Positions 55,027 through 64,000 of a stretch of DNA of 64,000 bases are shown here, piece after piece. The notes under the pieces were generated by a model. That model saw only the letters and a list, made by a program, of their open reading frames with translations. It did no database searches and was not told the origin of the DNA. The position numbers and the translations under genes were made by a program. The stretch is from NCBI RefSeq assembly GCF_032884065.1, contig NC_088866.1:53762068-53826067 (forward strand). Direction: 5' to 3'. How positions within the stretch are numbered: the stretch's first letter is position 1; each line of letters starts with the position of its first letter. This DNA is from Artemia franciscana. Its lineage: Eukaryota > Arthropoda > Branchiopoda > Anostraca > Artemiidae.

Positions 55027-57762
55027 TTAGCCAAAAAGGACAATCTTCGGTAATCTGTCATCCTTCATCCGTAGAACGTGGCCTAGCCATCTCAACCTTT
55101 CTTTCATTATAGCCCCAGAAAGCGGGATTGAACCACACTTTTCGTACAACCTACTGTTTGAAATACGGTCAGTCAGCCGGGTACCCAGAACAATCCGTAG
55201 GCAATTTCTCTGGAAAACATCTAGTAAATTTTCATCTGCTTTTCGGATTGTCCATGCTTCAGAGCCATATTTGACCACTGTCATCACTGTAGCTTCCAAT
55301 ATTCTAATCTTGGTTTGTAGGCTTATCTTTCTATTCTTCCAAACTTTTTTTAACTGTGAAAAAACACCCTGAGCTTTAGCTATTCTACTTTTAACATCTT
55401 CACTGCTCCCACCATCTTTACTAATAATACTACCAAGGTAACTGAAGCTCCCAACCTGATCAATCTTTTCGTTACCTAAGGTCACCTGTTCATCTTCACT
55501 TATTCCTAACCTTAGTGACTTAGTCTTCTTAACATTAATTTTCAAGCCTATTTTAGCACCCTGAACTCGTAAAACCTCTAAAAATTCATTCATTTTGCTC
55601 ACACTTTCATCTAATATGCTTAAATCATCAGCATAATCTAAGTCCAGGAGCGTTCTTCCTCCCCATTTGATTCCATGGTCTCCAATTGCCTTTCCTGTGC
55701 TCCTTAAGACGAAGTCCATCAAAATGATCCATATAAAGGGGGATAGAACACAACCCTGCTTAACTCCTGATTTAATACAAAACCAGTTGCTAACCTCATT
55801 TCCTACCTTAACCGCAGCAGTATTATTCTCGTACATAGCGCAAATCACTTTAATGTATTTTTCTGGTATACCATATAACGATAAGACCTTTGTTAACGCT
55901 GTTCTATCAACAGAATCGAAAGCTTGCTCATAATCGATAAAACTAAGGACCAAAGGTGTTTGACAACGAAGGGACTTCTCAATTATTAACCTAAGAGTGA
56001 AAACATGGTCGACACATCCTCTACCTTTTCTAAAACCGCATTGTTCTTCCCTTAAAACTTTGTCTACAGCATGTCTCAGTCTAAAAAGTATCATATTACT
56101 CAGTAATTTGCTACCTACAGAGACCAGACTAATGCCTCGATAATTCCGACATTCACTCTTGTCACCTTTCTTATACAGTGGTTTAATTAAGGTTTTCCTA
56201 AAATCATTGGGTACTTCCCCTTTTTCAAAAATCATGTTCATAATCTTCAGTAGCTTATTCCTAACCTCAGAGCCACCATATTTAAGGAACTCATTAATCA
56301 TACTATCAGCACCTGGGGCCTTATTATTTTTTAATCCTTCTAGTACTGTCGCTAATTCTTCCTCACTAAACAAATCTTCCTTCACATCCAAGGTATCACA
56401 AACTTTTTCATTTTCATCTATATCTTTTCCTGCAACTGTATCTCGGTTTAGCACATTCTCAAAATGTTCCACCCATCTTTCTTTAACTTTTTCCTTATCA
56501 CTAATTGTGACCCCATTTCTATCTTTAACTGGGACTAGTCCGGATCGGCTACTCCCTTTCAATTTATTAACATGCCAGTATAATATTTTACTATTATGCC
56601 GTCTAGCCGCATCTTCCAGATTCTCAGCAATTTTATCCATCGCCTCCATTTCACATCTCCTTAGTTCATATTTTAATGCTTTCTCCACTTTCTTTACATT
56701 CCTTTTGTTTTCATACGACCTATCGCTCAGATAATTCTTATACAAACCCCTTCTACTCTCTATTAAACCTAAAGCTTTTTCACTAATATTCCTAGTTGCT
56801 GTCTTAGCACTCTTCCCAAGGACACCATCAGCAACTTCACAAATTGTTTTTCTGAAATTATTCCATCCATCTTCCACATTGTCAAATTTTAAACCCTCAA
56901 GTTTAGTACTCAACTGTTCCTGGAATTTTTTTCTCAAATTTTCATCCTGAAGTCTACCAACATCATAACTTCCCGGGAGGGAGTTACTCTTCCGAAATTT
57001 CAGCTTTAAATTAACCTTAGACACTACTAGATGGTGATCTTTACTTTTAACATCAATAACGGCACTCCTATACACCCTAGTATCTTGTATTGATCCTGCT
57101 AGTCTTCTGTTTACAATAACATAATCAATAAGGTTTGCTGTCTTACCATCACGTGAATACCATGTCAACTTATGGGCCATTTTGTGACCAAACACCGTAT
57201 TGGTTATAACTAGGTTGTTATACCTACAAAATTGCAAAAGCCTATAGCCATTACTGTTTTCTTTTCCTACACCAAAATTACCTAGGCTAGGATACCATCT
57301 ATCCCTATTTCTACCAAGCTGGGCATTAAAATCTCCTAGCAAAAACACCATATTTCTACCTGGTACCCTGTCTATTTGCTCCTGTAACTGTAAGTAAAAT
57401 TCATCTGAGTCACTAGTATCTCCATCAGTTGGTTCAATGGGGGCATATACTACTATAACTGATACCCTAAACTTTTTAGTCATAAAATGAGCAATTAGTA
57501 TTCTATTATTAATACCTTCCCAGCCTAAACAAGACTTAGCAGCTTCCTTATTCATCATGAGCCCTACTCCCTGTCTATGTACCCCATCCTTCCTTCCCGA
57601 GTAAACAAATTCTATGTCACCTAATTTCATGCTTCCTACCCCTGGGATATGAGTTTCTGAAACTCCTAATAAATCCAGTTCAAACCGTCTGAATTCGTCA
57701 GTCAAAATGTCGATGCGATAGTCATTTTTTAACGTCGTAACATTCCAAGTTCCAATTTTCAT
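55027..57762 (-). CDS. RTE LINE ORF2: AP-type endonuclease plus reverse transcriptase, early stop
   Basis: The protein nicks target DNA and primes reverse transcription of its own RNA there. The 911-codon frame starts MKIGTWNVTTLKN. The endonuclease (about residues 1-240) shows GVSETHIPG, LLGDFNAQLG and SKDHHLVVSKV. The reverse transcriptase (about 480-760) shows LKNNKAPGADS, YKKGDKSECRNYRGISLV, FIDYEQAFDSVD (catalytic Asp near 610), SGVKQGCVLSP and YADD at 710-713. A C-terminal WLGHVLRM block follows. It ends at TAA where the truncated sister copy has CAA (Gln), so 63 C-terminal residues including the GRPCLGWEDVINKDL block are lost by one transition. All catalytic residues remain. EEP-RT without an RNase H domain fits the RTE clade. 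Confidence 0.93.
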   Translation of the reverse strand: MKIGTWNVTTLKNDYRIDILTDEFRRFELDLLGVSETHIPGVGSMKLGDIEFVYSGRKDGVHRQGVGLMMNKEAAKSCLGWEGINNRILIAHFMTKKFRVSVIVVYAPIEPTDGDTSDSDEFYLQLQEQIDRVPGRNMVFLLGDFNAQLGRNRDRWYPSLGNFGVGKENSNGYRLLQFCRYNNLVITNTVFGHKMAHKLTWYSRDGKTANLIDYVIVNRRLAGSIQDTRVYRSAVIDVKSKDHHLVVSKVNLKLKFRKSNSLPGSYDVGRLQDENLRKKFQEQLSTKLEGLKFDNVEDGWNNFRKTICEVADGVLGKSAKTATRNISEKALGLIESRRGLYKNYLSDRSYENKRNVKKVEKALKYELRRCEMEAMDKIAENLEDAARRHNSKILYWHVNKLKGSSRSGLVPVKDRNGVTISDKEKVKERWVEHFENVLNRDTVAGKDIDENEKVCDTLDVKEDLFSEEELATVLEGLKNNKAPGADSMINEFLKYGGSEVRNKLLKIMNMIFEKGEVPNDFRKTLIKPLYKKGDKSECRNYRGISLVSVGSKLLSNMILFRLRHAVDKVLREEQCGFRKGRGCVDHVFTLRLIIEKSLRCQTPLVLSFIDYEQAFDSVDRTALTKVLSLYGIPEKYIKVICAMYENNTAAVKVGNEVSNWFCIKSGVKQGCVLSPFIWIILMDFVLRSTGKAIGDHGIKWGGRTLLDLDYADDLSILDESVSKMNEFLEVLRVQGAKIGLKINVKKTKSLRLGISEDEQVTLGNEKIDQVGSFSYLGSIISKDGGSSEDVKSRIAKAQGVFSQLKKVWKNRKISLQTKIRILEATVMTVVKYGSEAWTIRKADENLLDVFQRNCLRIVLGTRLTDRISNSRLYEKCGSIPLSGAIMKERLRWLGHVLRMKDDRLPKIVLFG

Positions 57763-58068
57763 GTTCTTTAAATCTTTGAAATTATTTTGGCCTCAAGAAA
57801 AGCAGTGATCCCGGATACCAGTGCAGGATGGGGACCAACATATCTTCTCAATTCTACACCGAAGCGCTTAAGCCGGCTTAGAACCGGACAGCAAGAAGTC
57901 CCTGGGACCTCCAGTAAGTTGGAGGCTTTGTGCAATCCTGGGCCCATCTTGGTCACAACATGGTTTTCAGCACTTGGCGATGCTCTTCTATCAACAAGAG
58001 TCGAAATCCTGCACAGACAGTCCCAAGCCTATTACCTCCGACTCATTATATATTCATGCCTACAAATA

Positions 58069-58509
58069 TTATGCTACTACGGGGAGGCAGCCCATAGTAG
58101 ATAAATTAGCTAGGAAGAGGTTTTTCAGCCCGAAAACGCCCATCAAAACAAACCAAGCCCAGAAAATTATCCAATAATCAGAATCCCGTACGATTGCTGT
58201 GTTGTTTACTAGGCTATAATTTCCTCGAGGGGCGCCACTCCTCAAGTGGGAAAAATTGACCGCAAGTTTCCCAGTCTTGCAGGTACCCCGAAAGGGTCGA
58301 GGCAACCCTTTACAGAGGCCGTTGTCCATAAATCTGGATCTTACGCCCTGCCGCAGTTGTCCTCCTATAGAGGATCCTCCCACGATGGTGTTCTGCTTCA
58401 CCATGCAATTTAACCCATTACTGGGAGAAGGTTTGTAACTCATCTGACGCGTGAACACGGCAGTTGGCCTTTCTGAGTGTACATTTGAGGGGCCTTCTTC
58501 CTCCTCCAC
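58069..58509 (-). CDS. Open frame in the 5' region of the RTE LINE, 146 codons
   Basis: Encodes a basic, Gly/Arg/Ser-containing protein (GGSSIGGQLRQGVRSRFMD, CKTGKLAVNFSHLRSGAPRG) ending in a hydrophobic stretch (IIFWAWFVLMGVFGL). It lies upstream of ORF2 on the same strand. RTE elements often have a short poorly conserved ORF1 or leader; whether this is translated is unknown. Confidence 0.35.
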   Translation of the reverse strand: MEEEEGPSNVHSERPTAVFTRQMSYKPSPSNGLNCMVKQNTIVGGSSIGGQLRQGVRSRFMDNGLCKGLPRPFRGTCKTGKLAVNFSHLRSGAPRGNYSLVNNTAIVRDSDYWIIFWAWFVLMGVFGLKNLFLANLSTMGCLPVVA

Positions 58510-58626
58510 CTGAAATTATGACCCCCAGGGGAGGGTTTCCCAGTTTCTATTATGGGCCCCACTGGGACAAGGTCCTACTTGGCCTAAGCCTCCTATGGAG
58601 CTACTCTACCTATCTATAGGGCTTAC

Positions 58627-58657
<31 letters not shown>

Positions 58658-58735
58658 CACATACATATACATACACACATACATATACACATACACACAT
58701 ATACACATACATACACATATACTCACTAACGTGCA
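58627..58735. repeat. (TA)/(CA) microsatellite
   Basis: ATATATATATATATAC passes into CACATACATATACA-type repeats, directly next to the 5' end of the RTE LINE. Confidence 0.95.
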
Positions 58736-59002
58736 AATATATACCCTGAATTGGTATAGGCTAGGTCTGTATATGGTGAATATTAATTTCCTTTCTGATG
58801 CAAATGCACAATAACTTTGGATTCAGGATGCAATTCTGACTATAGAGATAAGTATTTTTCTTACTTGAAGTGTATGTGCAGAATTAGAAATTCTGCTGGT
58901 ACTACAAAAGTAGACCTAAGTAGCCCATGATAATAGTGAAAATTTAAACTCCCCACAAATAAATATTCGTTTTCTCATGAAATAGCTCATAAAAATCAAA
59001 AT

Positions 59003-61675
59003 ATGAGGAGAATATCTTTTTGGAACTGTCGTGGTTGGAGGAGTGGGCAAGGTGCGACTGAAATTTTTTTATTTGAATCGGGCACGGATATTCTTGGGGT
59101 TTGTGAAACATTTTTAGATGAAAACTTGGCAAATAAAATTAATATTAGCGATTTCCAATTCTTTCACGTAAGCAGAAATAAAAAAAAGCAAGGTGGTTTA
59201 GCAATACTAGTTAAAAATTATATTCTGGCGCCACTGAGAGAAGAATTTCTATATCTGAATACTGAGATGGTTTTTGAAAGCTGCATTGTTGAATGTTTTT
59301 TAACCGAATAATTAAAAAAAAAATTTTAATTGCTGAAATTTATCTCCTCCCTCATCTAGCATGGTAGACTTTATTGACAAATTTGAAAATATGTTAAGCG
59401 TGATATCAAATCTTCGAATGCGATTATTTATCCTTGGGGACTTAAATATTGACTTAATGGGATGCCTCCCATCAAGCCTGCAAAGGATTGACCGACATGT
59501 CCTTCAGTTTTTAGAATGTAACCTTTCACATGGTATGAGCCCAGTATGTTTTATTCCGACACAAATTACAAATTCATCTTTTTCTCTGATTGATAACATT
59601 TTTGCACCTTATCCATGTGAGGCTACATTCGTGGTTATGGAAGATACGTCTGATCATTGTATTTTAATGTCTGACTTCAGAGCGCAAAAGATAGCCAATA
59701 AATAAAACCCTATGAAAAGGAGAAATTTTTCAAAGGTAAATATGAATGAACTGAAATCTAGTCTTAGCGATATAGATTGGAGTGAAGTTACTAACGAGAA
59801 TGATTCAAATACATCCTTGGATGTATTTTATCGAATTCTGAACGAAAAACTGAATCTTCATTGCCCATTTAGAGCTACGTACCGGAAAAGAAATTCACCC
59901 GAAAAACCTTGGATAAGTTTATCGCTTTTAAAATCTATCAATGAAAAAAATCAACTCTATAAGATCAAAATGGAATACCCCTCAGCTCATAATGTACAGC
60001 GATTCAAAAATTATAAAAATTTACTGGTTAAAATTCTTAGAACAAGTGAACAAATTTATTATGAAAATTGTTGAAATTGTTGGTGAAGGATGTTGTTGCA
60101 GATTATTTTTGTAATTACTTTTCCCACTTTAGTGCTACTGCTGATCTGGAATCCCCTGAATCTTTATTTGGCTCATATAAAGATTATCTACCGTCATCCG
60201 AAAATTCTAGCATGTTCATGACCCCTGTTACTTTCGTTGAATTCCAGAAAAATAATTACGAATTTAAAACGTGGTAATTCCCTAGGTCTAGTTGGGCTCT
60301 CCACAAATATTCTGAAAGAACTTGCATTTTAAACACATCTTTATCATCAGGGATCTTTCCAGAAGTATGGAAATCTGCACGAGTTATTCCAATTCATAAG
60401 AAAGGTGATAAGACAGATGTAGGCAACTATCACCCAATAGCTATTCTTTCTCCAATATCTAAGGCTCTAGAAAAAATTATTCAAAAAAGAATTGTATCCT
60501 ATTTTAATAAAGGAATTTATTTACTGAAAATCAGTTTGGATTCAGGTCGGGTCATTCCACTGAACAAGCTATTGCTGCGCTAATCTTAGAGATTAATGAT
60601 TCACTTAATAATGATAATCATGTGTCTACTCTCTTTTATGATATAAAAAAGGCATTTGATACGCTAAACCATGAAATCTTGATGGAAAAAATTAACAACA
60701 CAGGTATTAGAGGTAAAGGCCTAGATCTCATAAAATCTTACCTGCATGATCAAAAAATTCAGGTAGACATAAATGGATATCTGTCAAGCCATATCGCTAT
60801 TGATGATATTGGAGTCCCTCAGGGATCAGTATTGGGACCATTACTATTTTTGATCTATATAAATGACCTCTCAAGGTGTTTACCCCAAGATAATAGCTTA
60901 GCAGTAATTTTTGCAGATGATAAGGCTTTGACAGTAAAAGCTAAAACCCCATCTTTGTTGGTTGAGAAAATGGTGACAGCAATGAAATCTTTGAATAAAC
61001 GGTTTGCGTGTAACTGCCTAGCTCCAAACTTCTCCAAGACTGAATTCATGATTTTCGGGTGGTCACAGCGGGCGATAAATAAAATTACCAAAGATGAGTT
61101 AATTGTAAATCAAAGTAGGATAAAAAGTACATTCATTTCGTTACCTTGGGATTATTCTCGATAAGCATTTTTCTTTCCATAAGCATTCTGATTATTTGAG
61201 ATTGAAACTTGCCCATCACTTAGGTTGTTTTCATAGATTGAAACTGGTGTTTCCTTTCCCTATCCTTAAAATTTTATACCATTCTCTAATTGAATCATAT
61301 CTTAATAATTGCCCCATAATTTATCTCAACACATTTATGGTCCATCTGCAACCTCTTCAGATAATTCAAAATAAGGCATTTAGAATTCTGGGTGCTTCTG
61401 TTCATCGCCCTGCGAGACTTAAAATCTGTCAGAAACCCAAACTTTATATATTTTTCTCAATATACTTAATTTCAAACAATTGAAGGACGTGCATACACCA
61501 ATGTGGTATTATGATATTCAATCCTCAGCAAATTATTTCCATGATTTGGGTATAATTGGGACTCCCACTTCTCCTGCCCACTGCATCCGCTCCAAGAAGT
61601 ATCGCCTTCCGCCAACAAATCAGAAAGAGCTAGATTCTCAATCAGATACCAGATTCCTCATATTATAAATAAACT
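59003..61675 (+). mobile_element. Dead LINE ORF2 (CR1/jockey group)
   Basis: The endonuclease opens at 59003 with RRISFWNCRGW, then DILGVCETFLDENL and GGLAILVKN. It continues in a second frame with RLFILGDLNIDL (59420) and EDTSDHCILMSDF (59640). The reverse transcriptase shows IPIHKKGDKTDVGNY (60390), TLFYDIKKAFDTLNHE (60630), GVPQGSVLGPLLFLIYIND (60810) and FADDKALTV (60915) in an open stretch of 180 codons. YLPPTNQKELDS-type C-terminal sequence follows near 61610. At least four frame changes and a probable deletion near 60070 make it inactive. The 3' region ends about 62030 with AATATCGATTGATTGAAAC, a CR1/L2-style tail. Confidence 0.85.
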
Positions 61676-62039
61676 TAACTTATTAGAAATGTCCTGAAGT
61701 TTCACAAGTCGATTTTCTTTGAAAAAACATATTTCAAAAATAGTTCTTTGCCTGGATGTCGGGACTGATTAATAATAGGTTTTAGTATGTATTTTGCTGT
61801 AGTGTTCTCACGCTGGGTTGGCCTCCTCTATTATCTCCTACCTTGTATGTTTTTTTTGTCTTAGTTTTTGTGTTCTCTTTTTGGAATTATTAGTACGACA
61901 AGACGTTGTGTTTTTTTTCTATGCATTTGTACTGTCCCAGCCTTATGAGCTCTGCTCTCTATTGGGGCATAATATTGTTTTTGAATATTTTTAATTTGAA
62001 TTAATAAATATCGATTGATTGAAACTGAAATGATTTTAT

Positions 62040-63740
62040 TTTATTTTTGAGTTTTTTAAGTAATTCCAGAATTTTCGTTTTTGTGAGTTCTGCCTGAGCA
62101 TGATGTCATATCAATAAGCATGTGAGGGATAAAGGCCAGAGCGAATCAACATTTTTGAGGACCAATTGTGGCGGAACATAAGGTGCCGGTCTTTTTAACT
62201 AACGTCAGCATTATACTAGGCTAAATACGCTCTTTGTGTCAATCCAAATTTATTTGTTTTTTTCAGTAATCGCGGTTATGATTGTATTTTTTCTTCTTGT
62301 ATGTTATTTGAAATGAAATTCCTAGTTCGGAATAAAGATTGTTCTCAGTAAAGTGCAAATTACGTTCTGACCTTTAGGAGGCACCGGAGGCGTTAGCCGT
62401 ACGCCTCTTTGAAATAGTTTTTTTGGTTTGACCTGATCATTTATGGTAATTTATAATTATTTATTGCTATTTATTTTAATAGATTATTTAGTGCAATTCT
62501 TATTCGTTTTGAATTTCATCTATGCATGGATAATGATTTACGGTAGTCTGTCTCTGGAAAAATTATTTGAATTTATTCCTGTTCGGCTTTGGTTTTTGTG
62601 TAGCTCTACTTTTCTTCTACAAAGTTATTTTGTGAATTTTTTTAAAATAATTTTCAAATAAATCTTTTGACGACAAACAAACCGGTTAAACATAAGCAGA
62701 TGAGAGCTTGACAAAATATGATTTGTTATTGTTTTTTCTTTCATTTTTCAACTAATGAACGAACTAATCTAAAAAATTAAAGAATTGTGCAAATTCACTA
62801 TCCAGGGAACTTTAATTCAGTGACATATACGGCTGCCATAGAGCCAGATCTCTAACAAGAAGTCCAGAATGTTGCCAAATCAGAAAAATGATAAGAAATG
62901 TTGAGAAAAATCTCGGCTCTTTCTCTATTTAGGCAAGCCGACTACTTTAAATAGACATTTATGAGCTTTTGATCGTGAAATTTCTGTAATACTGTTTTTC
63001 TTTATTTCCTTCATATAGGCCTAATTTATTAACTAGCTTTATTACTTTTATTTCTATTTTTTATCGTCATTTTGACTGATTTCGTTTTATCGATTTTTTA
63101 AGAAATTAAAGAATAAGTAGGAGTTTTCACAAACATTACTAACAATCGTTTTTTTTTTTTGCAATATCACTTGAGGCTGTCCTTTTTGCGTATGTGTGTT
63201 ATTTGAAATTTGGAAGAAAAACAGAAACAAAAATTGCAATCGTCATTATTCTGATGATGAAAATGGATGAAGGAAGCTGACTTTTAAGGTGTTTTGACGA
63301 AACATCCCTCTGAAGCTAAACAAGAAGCTATTGGTTAATGTCTTAGTATTGAGCTTTTTTTTTTCTTTGGCAGAATGTGCTTTATCAAGTTTGTTGTTTT
63401 CTACCTAGTCGAGTTTCTGTCAGATTTTCCGACTGTAAAAGTCAGAAGTTATTCTGAATTTCTTTGTTTGAAGCCCTCTGTGTATCTTGTAATGTATATT
63501 GCTCATTTTTAAAGTAAGAAGTATTCCATTCCCATTTGAACAAAAGACTGGCATTGATTTTAATTCCAAATGTTTTTTTGTGCTCAAATATAAGTAAAAG
63601 ACTCTCGCCTGGCTATTTCGACTTTTAAATATAAAAATATCTAATATTCTAATCAATTGGAGCTTTGATGTATTTATTCATGGTTCATATTTTGCGCTTT
63701 GTTCTTCTATTCTTTTTTTTTCCAATTATCAAATGCATAT
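62040..63740. other. LysRS intron without recognisable genes
   Basis: T-rich sequence with short hydrophobic frames (for example 62443-62661) that reflect composition. No repeat family was recognised. Confidence 0.5.
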
Positions 63741-63747
63741 TTCTTAG

Positions 63748-63891
63748 GACAAAGCTGCTGGAGACGATGAAGCGCAAACGGTAGATGAGAATTTCTCTAC
63801 TGCCTTGGAATATAACCTCCCCCCAACTGGTGGCTGCGGTATGGGTATTGACAGGGTTGCCGTGTTCCTAACGAATTCAAATAATATTAAG
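63748..63891 (+). CDS. LysRS exon with motif 3
   Basis: Acceptor TTTCTTAG and donor GTAAGA bound 48 whole codons: [48 protein letters not shown]. This is class II motif 3, whose Arg (in GIDR) contacts ATP. The family reads GWGMGIDR, and here Trp is Cys, while the intronless copy has GWDMGIDR. Exon borders prove this is the intron-bearing locus. The final exon (VLFFPAMKP and tail) should lie beyond the right edge. Whether this gene or another LysRS locus supplies the cell's enzyme cannot be told from here. Confidence 0.85.
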
Positions 63892-64000
63892 GTAAGATAC
63901 TAGCTTTTGTACTTTTTTTGCATGCAATACCTAAATGATTATTAGATTATTATTTGGCATGAAGTAAGGTTATGTTTTTTTTAAGGATTAACTAAACAAT

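Larger units (their letters stand above)
54823..58620 (-). mobile_element. RTE-clade LINE, nearly full length
   Basis: It runs on the - strand from about 58620 to a (TAG)n 3' tail at 54823-54840. It comprises a ~850-bp 5' region with an open frame (58509-58069), the main frame (57762-55027) and about 200 bp of C-terminal coding plus tail. It is one of two very similar copies in the window. The 5' limit is approximate and no target duplication was identified. Confidence 0.88.

Noticed and set aside
56159-56734. 191-codon + strand open frame
   Set aside because: Antisense shadow of the RTE reverse transcriptase frame; Ser/Leu/Phe-rich composition follows from the opposite coding strand.

Overview
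The window looks like accessory-rich nuclear DNA of an arthropod, most likely a crustacean. It is A+T-rich, has GT-AG introns of 0.5 to 13 kb, and is dominated by LINEs, microsatellites and one non-coding repeat family that forms long hairpins. From memory these repeat words resemble brine shrimp (Artemia) DNA; that is recall, not a search result.

Host genes. (1) 469-9435, + strand: four exons of PDE6D (prenyl-binding protein delta), lacking only the N-terminal exon, which should lie left of the window. (2) 16977-25283, - strand: three exons of a secreted Ala/Gln-rich protein resembling the insect DUF745 family; its first exon was not found. (3) Lysyl-tRNA synthetase (LysRS) sequence at three levels of decay on the + strand: an intronless, internally deleted chimeric copy (37893-39195), two out-of-order pieces (40675-40746 and 40931-41482), and two properly spliced exons (50788-50916, cut by a 100-N assembly gap, and 63748-63891), whose gene runs off the right edge.

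Mobile DNA. A nearly whole RTE-clade LINE lies on the - strand at about 54823-58620. It carries an endonuclease plus reverse transcriptase frame of 911 codons, ended early by one nonsense codon. A 5'-truncated sister copy (28831-29813), nearly identical over the same part, sits inside a (TA)n array, so this family was active recently. Decayed LINEs lie at 7150-8118, 21240-24180, 31295-31480, 45350-50340 (- strand, interrupted) and 53486-62030 (+ strand, apparently split by the RTE element). A hAT transposase scrap lies near 26.4 kb. No LTR or virus-like element was recognised.

The most unusual component is a dispersed non-coding family with about a dozen whole or partial copies. One end has a small hairpin (CAGTTCG...CGAACTG). 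The other end has a near-perfect ~300-bp palindrome with ~130-bp arms. Between them lie further inverted modules. Each palindrome carries its own variant bases, yet its two arms match each other, which suggests arm-to-arm correction or copying through a hairpin. One copy interrupts a LINE reading frame, so the empty site and a probable TAAT target duplication can be read off.

Region by region: 0-9.4 kb PDE6D, with a ~290-bp tandem array and a LINE tail in its last intron; 9.4-17 kb convergent intergenic DNA with old hairpin-family copies; 17-25.3 kb the Ala/Gln-rich gene with a dead LINE in an intron; 25.3-37.7 kb repeats, microsatellites and a 63-bp coding-like minisatellite; 37.7-42.6 kb LysRS copies with two CRE palindromes in front; 42.6-50.4 kb a dead LINE split by a hairpin element; 50.8-63.9 kb an LysRS intron packed with nested elements.
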